Assembly (NCBI GenBank): GCA_943736015.1
Contig: OX031065.1
Coordinates: forward strand, 41,306,427-41,370,426
Origin: Tridacna crocea
Taxonomy: Eukaryota > Mollusca > Bivalvia > Cardiida > Cardiidae
Length of the DNA: 64,000 nucleotides
Reading direction: 5' to 3'
Shown here: one piece after another, positions 21,107 through 31,000 of the stretch
Layout of the letters: each line of letters begins with the position of its first letter
How positions within the stretch are numbered: the first letter of the stretch is position 1
The notes under the pieces: model-generated
What the model was told of the DNA's origin: nothing
The model's input: the letters and a program-made list of their open reading frames with translations, nothing else
The model's database searches: none
Position numbers and translations under genes: made by a program

Positions 21107-21914
21107 TGTGCCTTCTACCTTCAGTCTGTAGGTGTCTGCTCCGATGCTATTTTTGTGACTGGTCTTCGCTAACACCTTCAGTCCAACCATTCATTCAAGG
21201 CTTCTGGAAAAGATACGACTTTACCTACATCTTTTCGAACGGCTCTATGCGACAAAATTTCCAATGACAGCTAATAAAATGGGTATGGATCGTTAGATGA
21301 ATGATTAATCTTTAAGAGCACACAAAATATGCTGCAAAATACCAATTAAATCAATGGGAATTTACCTTTTTCCCAACGTGAATAAATCCAGCATAATTTG
21401 TAAACAACTAACACGGCGACTTCCGTTAGTCAGGCATGCGCACTCAACGGAATTTGAAATTTGTACAGTCTGGTTCCCTAACCCTATACAGCCAAGTTCG
21501 ATCAAGGTGCGTTTGTTTACTGCAAAATTCGCAACTAAACCATCCTGTAGCGTGTCAGAGATACTGCGATTTCTGCCGAGACATGCGCATTGAAAAGATC
21601 ACCATGTTTTGATTTCTGGTGAAGTAGGTCAACGATTATTTACGTTGAAAAGTACAGATTTGCACAAAGGTAAGAGTTGGATATTAACTAACATCAGTTT
21701 TTTTGTAAAGATTAATCATTTATCTAACAATCCATGCCCATTTTATTAGTTGTCATTTGAAATTCTGTCGCATAGAGCCGTTCGAAAAGATGCAGGTAAA
21801 ATAGTATTTTTTTCCATACGGGTTCAATGAATGGCTGGCCTGAAGGTGTTAGCGAAGACCAGTCACAAAAATAGCATCGGAGCAGACACCTTCAGACTGA
21901 AGGTATGTGCCTTC
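21107..21914. mobile_element. 790-bp foldback element with 9-bp target duplication, nested
   Basis: TGTGCCTTC at 21107-21115 and 21906-21914 flanks a body with TIRs of about 200 bp, starting TACCTTCAGTCTG and ending CAGACTGAAGGTA. Pieces of the same inner arm (GCTAATAATGTGGTCATGGA, AGATGAAAGATTGATCTTTT) recur at 53575-53765 and 54908-55100. Confidence 0.85.
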
Positions 21915-22359
21915 CAAAGATAACTTATTTGAAACATGCAAGTACTTTGAACAAAACTTACTTAAATCGGTGCTCGCGCTGCCAATCGACATTATCGACA
22001 TTTGTCGATTTATTTAATTCAGATATCGATTAATTCTTCCAACTGTCGATAAAAATTCTCGATTAATTTATTCTCAAAAAAGTCGGGTAAAAATTCCTTT
22101 ACATGCCTGGATTACAGGTTAATTTGCGCGGGAAATGTGTGGTAATCGTTTGTTTCACACCTTGGCGGACGCAGACTTGGGCAATCAACAGGTCATAATG
22201 GGCTGGTATATTATACAACACGTGTCATATTTAGCCATTATTGTTTCTTCTTAAATTTTGATTGACCATGTTCACTGACAGGGTGATAGAAGGGAACCAA
22301 TCAGATGTTACTATGTTGACATCATAGAATTGAAATTCACATAACAAATTTTAGTTACT

Positions 22360-22690
22360 TGCGAGGTCCCATGTAAGAAAAAATGAAAAAAAACAACATT
22401 ATCCGCTTAACTTGTGTAAAATGACAAGATTTGAAGTAACTTGCTACCCTTATTGATAATTATAGTCAAATCAAGTAGAAATACCTATCCACCAAGCAAC
22501 ACAGGTGAAAAAATGCTCGAAGCAAAAACCACGGAAACCCATGACACAACAAAATGTTTCTTGTGACATTGACCGATCAGTGTCACTTTAGACCGTCTTT
22601 TCAGCTTTTCAATGACTTTAAGCTGTAAATGCCCATAGGTATCTTACTTTAATAAAGTTTTGTGCTGCAAGTCATCATTATAGACAACTT
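22360..22690 (+). repeat. Segment duplicated at 26995-27550
   Basis: Shares a long diverged alignment with 26995-27550, e.g. AACATTATCCGCTTAACTTG against GCCACTATCCGCTTATCGTA, GGAAACCCATGACACAACAA against GAAAACCCATGACACTACAA, and CAGCTTTTCAATGACTTTAA against CAGCTTTTCAATGAATTTAA. The second copy contains a MITE that this copy lacks. Confidence 0.75.
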
Positions 22691-23029
22691 TACCTTTAGC
22701 TGAGAACAGTTGTTGTCATACCATATTATGACATCTTACCCCTAGATTTACAGCTCCAGGGTTAAGTGTACCATTGAAACAAAAAATGCTACTGGGATAA
22801 CTGTTCACTTATATAAGTCTACCACAATGTTTAAGTACTATTGAGTGAATAACTTTTTGTTTACATAGTCTGACTCGTCTACCACACTGACTTAATTTGA
22901 AAATAATTAAGGTTAAAATAAAATAAAGGTCGGTAATCATGTAATAGAAAATGTTCTCCATTTACTTGTGCATATCATTTATGATAATAAAAAATGTTGT
23001 TTGGTAAAGAAGTACTCTCAAAAGTCGTT

Positions 23030-23300
23030 ATGCTTTTATGCAATATTGTGGTAAAAGGAGCACTGTCCTAGGAAGTAGCTCTTAACAAATTTTCCTTTTT
23101 CCCTCAATATTTTCTGCATTGTAAGGTTAAAACAAACTTGTGTTATATTTTAAAAGAGTAACCTTTCAACAAAGGAAACCAAGAAATCAATCTTTGTGCT
23201 TTAATGCAAATCTTGTGGGAAAATGAGCGCTATCTCGGGAAATGATTTAGCGCAAATGTTCCTTTCCCCCAATATTTCTACAATATAAGATTAAATATAT
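23030..23300. repeat. Two diverged relatives of the MITE hairpin in tandem
   Basis: TGCAATATTGTGGTAAAAGG (23039) and TGCAAATCTTGTGGGAAAAT (23205) each precede a weakened complement (TTCCTTTTTCCCTCAATATT and TTCCTTTCCCCCAATATTTC). Ancient copies or a sister family. Confidence 0.4.
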
Positions 23301-24050
23301 AGATGATTTAGTATTATTATTGACATAATTATGTGTATGAAAGTTTGAAAATGTAAGTTAACAGTAAAGTTTGTTCAATGCTACATATACATGTGAATAT
23401 TTATTTCTTTTAAAAGCAACTTCACACGCTTATTTTGTCTATTATTTTTTGTAAGAAAAAGTTGTTGGCTATTATTTTACTTGGGCCAGAGCTAGCACTG
23501 CTTAAATGCTTTTTTTTGCCCCTCTTTAAGTCATATTTTGAACAGAACTGAAATGATTCAAGATTTTAACACAAAATGTCTCCGCAGTGCCTCTTGCCTA
23601 GTTTTGCGGGTTTCAAGACAGTTCCCTGACAAGACAGTTCCCCGACACAAGTTTTGGAGACAGTTCCCCGACAGATTTGGAGACAGTACCCCAACACTTT
23701 TGAAGACAGTTCCCTGACACTTTTGTTTGATGTCAAACAACAAAATAGATATTATCGTATATAAAAAGAAATTTTTGATAAGGGATTATATGGATAAATG
23801 ATCTTTTATGACTAATTGAAGTCTTTGTTCATGTATGTGATTGGCGAGTACATTTGATCATCGTGGTATAATCTATAGTTTGACAGAACAATTTGACAGC
23901 CTATCGTCACCAAATAACAACACATTATCGAAATTACATGTACATTCTCCGAAATGCTGTGCATACAAAGAGAGATCGAACTACAATATTCATGTATGTA
24001 AAATTGTTTGAGATGTACAAGATGAACAGAAAAGGTATTTCACTCGGTAA

Positions 24051-24082
24051 CACCCCCCCCCCCCCCCCCCCCCCCCCCCCCG
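24051..24082 (+). repeat. Poly-C tract of about 30 bases
   Basis: Homopolymeric C run; length may be an assembly estimate. Confidence 0.9.
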
Positions 24083-24185
24083 CCCTCTCTCAGTGATTTT
24101 TTTACAATTTGCGTTAAGTGAGTCCTGGGACTCGCTGGGGATGAAAAACTATGAGTCTGAAACCAACTTAACGAGTCCCACCTTT

Positions 24186-24430
24186 TGGCTGATTACCAAA
24201 CGGCAAAATTTTAGGTTTTTTCAAATCGAAGGTTTTTCCAAATCGAAAGCATTAACAAACGACAAAATAAAAGTTATTGAAGATTTTAAATTTGTTTTGT
24301 TAAGGGTAGAAAACATTGTCAGGAAAGGAGAAAATACTGGTTACCAGCATTTTCTCCTTTTCCCACAATGTTTTCTAAAGGCTTCTTTCTCAGAGGCGTC
24401 AAAATTAGGGATTGCGTGGTAATGAGTTAA
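24186..24430 (+). mobile_element. TTAA foldback MITE, nested in the 1.75-kb element
   Basis: GATTACCAAACGGCAAAATT at the left, GTGGTAATGAGTTAA at the right; an internal short duplication of the AAATCGAAGG/AAATCGAAAG stretch lengthens it to about 245 bp. Confidence 0.82.
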
Positions 24431-25559
24431 ACCCCATTTTAAAAAGATATTGTTCAAATTGTTAAAAAATCTGTATGGTCTGATTTGTGAATTCTCAGTC
24501 ATGAATTCTCTTCACTTTCGTAAGTTAGCCAACTGAAAAGTTTATGCCAGTTTGACTTGAATTCTCTCGGTTTCGAATCAGCCGGGGCCGAATCCACGCC
24601 GATTGAACTAGGCGATGATTTCTCATTATTCTCAACATTTTTATCCGTATGTAAGTCACTATGAGTCAGTTAAAGTTAAAGTTTGTTGTTTGTGATCGGA
24701 TTTTGCCTTCTTTTTTGGCATTGCTTACGCACTGGAATTTTTTCGACGAAATGGAAATCGTTTGAGGATATCAAAATCGCCCGGGTATAATAAAGATTCA
24801 AAAAGTAATTATTTGCCGATGAGGACATGAAATGATAGTTGTTCAATCATATTGACTACAATTTCTTTGCGTCCCTGACGCGGGACGCACAGGTAAATGA
24901 AACACTGCTCTCTACTGTAGGCCTATTTCTGTAAAACAGGGGAAAGCATGTTGGCCTACAGGTAACTAAACTACAAATTATTAAAGACTTTATAGAATAA
25001 ACACAAAATACTCATTTTGATGCTGGCTAAAAGTGCCCTTAAAATTCTGTTATGTTCAATACAGCTGTGATTCATTGTGAATTCATCCATGAGACAATAA
25101 CTACCCAACAATTTATATAGCAATCTTCTTCACAAGGTACAGATAATCCGATCATAACATCAATTATCCACGAATAATTCAATTTCTCATGATTATCAAT
25201 TATAGTTTTGTTAATTCTACAGTATAAAAGGTAATTTTCCATGAAACAAAAGTGTCGGAGAACTGTCTTCAAAAGTGTCGGGGAACTGTCTCCAAATCTG
25301 TCGGGGAACTGTCTCCAAAACGTGTTTGGGAACTGTCTTGTCGGGGAACTGTCTTGTTCCCGTTTTGCGGCCTTACATTACAATATTAATTGAAAATCCA
25401 TATGTACATGTATGTATATATGATTTGTAATTTAATGTCTTTCCTAAATACCATGATTGGGATACAAGTCGTCATTGGCATTTTCTCATTTACATTAGTT
25501 TCTTCTCTAAACGTAGCGATGGGAATGACGCCATAGATTTTTTTTTTCTTTTACTTAGT

Positions 25560-25790
25560 GTAGTTTAAGTTTACATACTTATTTTACATGGATTGAGAAA
25601 CAAGTCCCCACAAGTTATGCTAATCTCTCTCGATTCTTCTGCTTCCTGGGAACTACACCAGTGCTCGCACCGAATGTGTTGGCCGATGATAAATCCTGAA
25701 AATGACACCCTCTCCCGGCAATCGAACTCAGGACCTTTTGGTTATGAGGCCAACAGTCTAGCTCAACAGTCTAGCTCACAATCACGGACA
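25560..25790 (-). mobile_element. tRNA-derived SINE
   Basis: On the minus strand a tRNA-like head reads GTTGGCCTCATAACCAAAAG, then GGTCCTGAGTTCGATTGCCG (B-box GTTCGATT). A central domain GCACTGGTGTAGTTCCCAGG and CGAGAGAGATTAGCATAACT follow. A GAGCTAGACTGTT stretch in the head is doubled. A truncated relative lacking the head lies at 33075-33185. The centre resembles the conserved domain of molluscan Meta-type SINEs; tentative. Confidence 0.75.
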
Positions 25791-26071
25791 CCACATTTCT
25801 TTTACTTTGGTTTCTTCTATAAACGTGATGGGGATCTTTTTTGTACAGTTATAACTTTGGTTGAGTAAAATCAAAATCAGTGAAGAATTCACTATGAACA
25901 CTTTTGTTGGCAGATACATAAGTTGGGACGAACAAGCCCTGACGAATGAGCCCAGACAAACAAGCCCAGGGACAAACAAGCCCAGGGACGAACAAGCGCG
26001 TTACCATTTGTATCGATAGACATGTAACCGAGTTAGGTAAAATTACTGGATCGGACCCTTTTTTTCGGATA

Positions 26072-26292
26072 ATACCGTAAAACATCCCTCTGCTATACAG
26101 TCAATGCATACATGTGGCAATGTTTTTTGAGTTAAAAGAAGAAATTTAATGAAATTTTCAGTTTCATTCCATTGAAAAATATTGTATTTGATGTATACGA
26201 AATGAATCCATAAACTAGTTGCAATTTTTTGACAAATAATTTTGATTTTCATGGATTTTCATGATTTATGTCGGGGCGTTTTACGGTATGCC
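26072..26292. mobile_element. Possible MITE with ATACCGTAAAAC ends
   Basis: AATACCGTAAAACATCCCTC at the left, and GGGGCGTTTTACGGTATGCC at the right. About 220 bp, AT-rich, non-coding. Target duplication not clear. Confidence 0.6.
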
Positions 26293-26647
26293 GATGAATT
26301 GTTGTTTCTCTGCATAGTTGCCTGGAATTTTTGTCTTTTTTTCTTTTTCCATTTTTCCCACCTTCCAAGATTCACCTACCAAGATTAATGTCCAAAGAAT
26401 TAGACTTGTCTCAATAATGAGATGCTAAGGTGATTGTTTTCAAATTTGGACATTTATTGTGCACCCTACTGCCCCAAGTCCATGGTAAGTTTTCCGGTAG
26501 CAAAGATAAAGTCTAAATATTGACTTTATGTTTTGTCGGTTTAAGATGTATTGCATTGAAATGCAACTGTCTTTAAGTAATAATCATGACCAAAGACAAA
26601 TTAATAAACCTTTCATTACATAAAGAGCTAGTAGGAGTCTTTTAGTA

Positions 26648-26960
26648 ACATGTAAATCTCAAGAAAAACACTGACGAAATTTATCGTGCCTGGCGGTCAT
26701 TTTGTGTGTATACAACTCGAGTAACAGATGAAATGAACAGTTTTTTTTGCATATGTTCAGCTTTTGAATTGAAAATATTTGTAGTTCAAACGAAGAGTTA
26801 TATAACATGTACATCTCAGAAAAAAACACTGAAGAAATTTATCCTGCCTGGTGTCCATTTTGTGTGTATACAACTTGAGTAACAGATGAAATGAACAGTT
26901 TTGTATATGTTCAGCTTTTAAATTGAAAATATTTGTAGTTCAAATGAAGGGTTACTAGTA
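26648..26960 (+). repeat. Tandem duplication of about 158 bp
   Basis: AACATGTAAATCTCAAGAAA and AACATGTACATCTCAGAAAA open the two units. Both contain AACAGATGAAATGAACAGTT and GAAAATATTTGTAGTTCAAA. Confidence 0.88.
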
Positions 26961-26994
26961 TTTAATACACAAACAACAGGTAAGTTTAAATCCT

Positions 26995-27560
26995 AATTTA
27001 CACGCGAGACGTCACCTAAGAAAAAACACATAAAAACAGCCACTATCCGCTTATCGTAAGTAAAATAGCAGGTTTTGATGCTACTTGTTATTCTTATTGA
27101 GAAATTTATAGTGAATCATACGAAAATACCTATCTAGAAATTAACAGACATGAAAATTGTTACATTAACCCATTACCACGCAATCCCTGCTTTTGACGCC
27201 CCTGAGAAAGAAACCTTTTGAAAACGCTGTAGGAAAAGGAGAAAATGCTGGTAACCAGCATTTTCTCCTTTTCCCACAGTGTTTTCTACCCTTCCCAGAA
27301 CAAATTTCAATTTTTCAGTCACTTTTATTTTGACGTCTGCAAATGCTTTCAATTTGGACCAGTCTAAAATTTTCTCGTATGGTAAAGAGTTAAAATTAAA
27401 AACAACACGAAAACCCATGACACTACAAAATGTCTCCGTGACATTGCCGGATTAGAGTCACTTTAGACTGTTTTAGACTGTCCATTCAGCTTTTCAATGA
27501 ATTTAAGCAGTATATTTTCATAGATACCTTATTATTGCAGACTCTTTTTTGGCTGCTAAT
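26995..27560 (+). repeat. Second copy of the segment at 22360-22690, carrying a MITE
   Basis: See 22360-22690. The alignment is interrupted only by the MITE at 27165-27393. Confidence 0.72.
27165..27393 (-). mobile_element. TTAA foldback MITE, inside the duplicated segment
   Basis: TTAACCCATTACCACGCAAT to TATGGTAAAGAGTTAA. The sister segment at 22360 lacks it, so this serves as a filled site. Confidence 0.88.
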
Positions 27561-27567
27561 CATAAAT

Positions 27568-27729
27568 ATGGTTTTACGTGTCTGCAGTTAAAGTCTTTTG
27601 AAAACACTGTTGGAAAAGGAGAAATTGCTTAAATGAGCAATTTCTCCTTTTCCCACAGTGTTTCTACCCTTTTTGAGAACTTTTTGGCGTTTTCTCCAAA
27701 ACTAAAATTGTCGTCTGGGAAAGGGTTAA
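27568..27729 (-). mobile_element. TTAA foldback MITE, partial, GAGCAATTT-centre variant
   Basis: Hairpin AAGGAGAAATTGCTTAAATGAGCAATTTCTCC-type centre (arms 27613-27628 and 27636-27651), ending GTCTGGGAAAGGGTTAA. Left arm replaced by GGTTTTACGTGTCTGCAGT, as in the copy at 55545. Confidence 0.75.
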
Positions 27730-27734
27730 CCCAT

Positions 27735-27950
27735 TTTACTGTCAAGCCCCTATATATGCACGTCTCTGCGAAGCTCTTGTTTGTGAGAGTGTCCTTGGGT
27801 AAGACACTACAGAACTCTAGCCTAGCACTGGTAAAACCCAAGAGGTACATGGATATGGAGGCAGTCACAGTGATATGGCTGTAATAATGTTGAAAGAGGT
27901 ATAAAACACCATTCAATCTGTCATTCAATTAATTTCTGTTTTATATCCTA
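27735..27950 (+). repeat. SINE-type 3' tail
   Basis: Contains GGCAGTCACAGTGATATGGC, TAATAATGTTGAAAGAGGTA, and AAAACACCATTCAATCTGTC, a tail common in molluscan repeats. Matches the tail near 4200-4335. It ends just before the first coding exon of the PHF20-like gene. Confidence 0.6.
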
Positions 27951-27960
27951 ATGCTTGTAG

Positions 27961-28027
27961 TTCAAGATGGAAGAAGACAATGCAGGTGGAACAACTTCTG
28001 ATGCATTGCAAGAAAAAGAGACTGTAG
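27961..28027 (+). CDS. PHF20-like: PHF20-like exon 1 (first coding exon)
   Basis: Acceptor TAATGCTTGTAG precedes TTCAAG and the ATG at 27967 (MEEDNAGGTTSDALQEKET). Two donors are possible: after 28027 (GTAG|GTTGGG), phase 1, which joins cleanly to exon 2; or after 28023 (ACT|GTAGGT), phase 0, which needs the acceptor of exon 2 to lie two bases further in. A non-coding upstream exon must exist but is not identified. Confidence 0.68.
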
Positions 28028-31000
28028 GTTGGGAAAGTATGCTTCTTTGTACCTGTCTGCTTTGTTTTTCTGTTAAGAGGCAAGGCCTTTTATCTGTCAG
28101 TTTGTAGATAGATGTGTCAATTATTTACAACTAATAATAACTACATTTAGACTTGTCCTTATTAATAGCATTAATCGCTCACAGCAAATTGTTATATCCC
28201 CCACAACGTAGTGGAATCGCAATGGCTGTCTGTCCGTAGACATGAATTTGTCAGGAGCTATACTCCTACAGTTTTTCACATACTCAACTCGAAATTTACA
28301 CACAGGGTTCCTATATATATGAAGTTGTGCATGTGTAATTTTCATGTCCCTGCTGTGATTCATTGCAGAATTATCTCCACTTGAACTTTTTTCAACTCTT
28401 ACTTATGTACTGAACCATTCTGCATTTTGTGACAAAGACTTGTTTTTGTGACAAGGAGCCGGTAGTGGTGGGTTTATAATAATGTTTAGTGATATCTCTA
28501 GTTGGCAGCTGAAATAATGGACTTTGTCTTTGAAAGAATTTTAAATTTTGTCTGTACGTGTGGTATTTAATGATTTTTTTTTTTTACATCATTTCAAATT
28601 ATATTGCAGATTGCCAATGCACATTTATCAATATTTGCCTTACTTTCTTTGATCAGAACATTCTATAATATTTTTCACAAGCCCTTTCACTGCTTTACCT
28701 GACACCGGTAAGCAATATTAAACAATAATCAGAGGTAAGAGAGGAATGAATCCTGTGGCAATGACTACCACGAATCATGTTATCATGCAGACTACGCAGG
28801 CTGACCTGGGTTGATGCATTAAGCCCCTTTTTACAGAATATGGCTCCATTATTAGGGTTTTTTATTGCAGAGTCTGCTGAATTGAGTAAAGCAGATGTTC
28901 AAGAACAAAATATTCCAGATATAGAAGGTGGATCTGACAACTGTAAAGATGGTGCAAACATCGTAGACGACACAGCCACAAATGACACAAACTCGGACAC
29001 CATTGAAGTATCTCCGGTACCTAGCATCAAAAGCCTTGGAAGTGGTGACTTTGAAGAACCACTTACCCCAATAACAGATGTATCAAGTAAATCTGAAACC
29101 TCTAGGAGTCAGACTGGTTCAGGTATCTCTTTACCAAACAGTGAAATTTTAGACTTAATCGGTTTGGGAGGATTTGCAGGCAATAAAAAAAGTGTGAGAC
29201 AAAAATCAAAGTTTATTTAAAGATGGATAGAAAATGTTGTGGGACAAGGAGAAAATGCTTGTGACAAGCATTTTTTCCTTTTCCCACAACGTTTTCAAAA
29301 GGCTTCACTATCAGGGTTGTTAAAAGTTGGGATGGTGTGGTTAAGGATTAAGTAACATTATGAGCTGGGAAATAAGAGTAAGACATATTTATCTGTCTTT
29401 GAGCTCCTCCAAAGTTCAGTGGTCAAGGTTGGTTAGTTCTTTGATTTTTTTATGATTTAGAAAAGATTTTTTAAAAGTTGACTATACAATGAATAAAAAT
29501 TCTGTTATGAACTATAACCCTTTACTACACAATCCAGACTTTCAATTCCCTGAGAAAGAAGTTTTTGAATCTAAGGTGAGATTCGGAGAAGATGCTGGTA
29601 TCTAGCATTTTCTCTTTTTCACAATGTTTTTTATGTACTATCACAGACAAATCTTTATATTTGATCAACATTTAAAATGCTTTCAGTTTGGACCATCTAA
29701 AATTTAGTTGTTTGGTAAAGAATTAAACATGGTATGATATAATACTCTATAAGTGGAAATTTTTGTGACATGGAAATTTTGCAGTGTTGCCTGTTTGAAA
29801 AATTAGCAATCTTTTCTGTTTGTGTAATTGACCACACTTATACTAATAAGTAAAGAATGTCTTGAAATCACAGATGTTTCTGTTTTTTGAAATGTCTCTG
29901 ATTGGTAATTCGCACTTTGTTGACACGCATCGTAAAATTATCATGATGAGCTCATCTACTTTATATGAAAAAAAAAACGATGTATTGCCATAGCAGGATG
30001 TTGTCTGCATCCTGAACATCATCATCTACATAGTAACAGTGGTGCAAAAAATGGCATTTTATGATATCTCTGTCATATGGATGTCATATTGAAGATATTT
30101 ATGACCCGCCACGCGAAAAGGGACTATCTGGGAACTCCATACATCAATTAGATGAAAACAGATCAAAGGAAGTGCAGGTCAGTTTTAAGTTGATAGTTCA
30201 AAAATGGTTATATAACAAGGTAGAATGACCACTTTCCGCACAGAACATATCATAAAGCTAAAAGTGCTGACCCTGGTCAGCCTGCGCCATTAGCGCAGTC
30301 TGACCAGGGTTGACACTTTTTGCAGTACCCAGATGGTTCCATTTTGTTTGATGGGTCATATTTGCTTTACGCTCAGACTAGATGTACCTTGTCAAAGGGC
30401 TAAACTGTACAGCAAGTTACATGTGTACTATCAAAATATTTCTGGCACCGTTATGCCCCTATTATAAAAAAAGTAACCGCAGCTGAGTGTTGACACTGGC
30501 ATACAGGGCTCCTGTTTCTTACCTCTTTTAGGAAGAGTCACTCCTGGTAGCCAGTCCGATCATTCTGTGTCGTTGTCTAGCTCGGAGAAGAGCACCCCAA
30601 ATAAGGCAAGAAAGTCCACAGATAGTGCAGGTAGGAGTTTCTCGTCATTTCCTGATCTTATGATATGCTACACAGTAACTGTGTTTAGCAATCACCTGTT
30701 TTAACCCTCTTCTAATGCTACGTTCCCACTATCACGATTCGCGCCACGATTGAAATCGTGGTCTTAATCGTGAGCAAGTCGTGATGATCCTATCAGGTCG
30801 TATCAGAACTTGATGTTAATCGTGGCAATCGCATTAATCGTATGAAATTTTTGGCTGTCAAAAGATTTTCTACGATCAACACGATTGATTTTCAGTCGTG
30901 GTCACCGCATCTTATAGTATTGAATCGTAACAAAACGTAGCAAATCGCATCAAATCATGCTTCTAAATCGTGTTGATCGGGACCAATCTTGGACAAGGCA

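Larger units (their letters stand above)
23601..25370. mobile_element. 1.75-kb TIR element with 9-bp target duplication, nested
   Basis: GTTTTGCGG at 23601-23609 and 25362-25370 flanks a 1752-bp body. The inverted ends (~120 bp) are built from repeats of GACAGTTCCCCGACA spaced by short A/T-rich links (23616-23723 and, inverted, 25255-25355). No transposase. Lies within the 5-kb element and itself contains a TTAA MITE. Confidence 0.83.
20963..26015. mobile_element. 5.03-kb TIR element with 11-bp target duplication (Mutator-like?)
   Basis: The direct repeat CATTTGTATCG lies at 20963-20973 and 26005-26015. The body begins GTTCCGGGCTTGTTCGTCCC and ends GGGACGAACAAGCGCGTTAC, which are inverted counterparts. 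Both ends carry clusters of a ~14-bp GGGCTTGTTCGTCC motif (20978-21072 and, inverted, 25926-25999). No transposase is seen. It contains two smaller elements of similar style and a SINE. TSD of 11 bp suggests a Mutator-like mechanism; inference. Confidence 0.78.
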
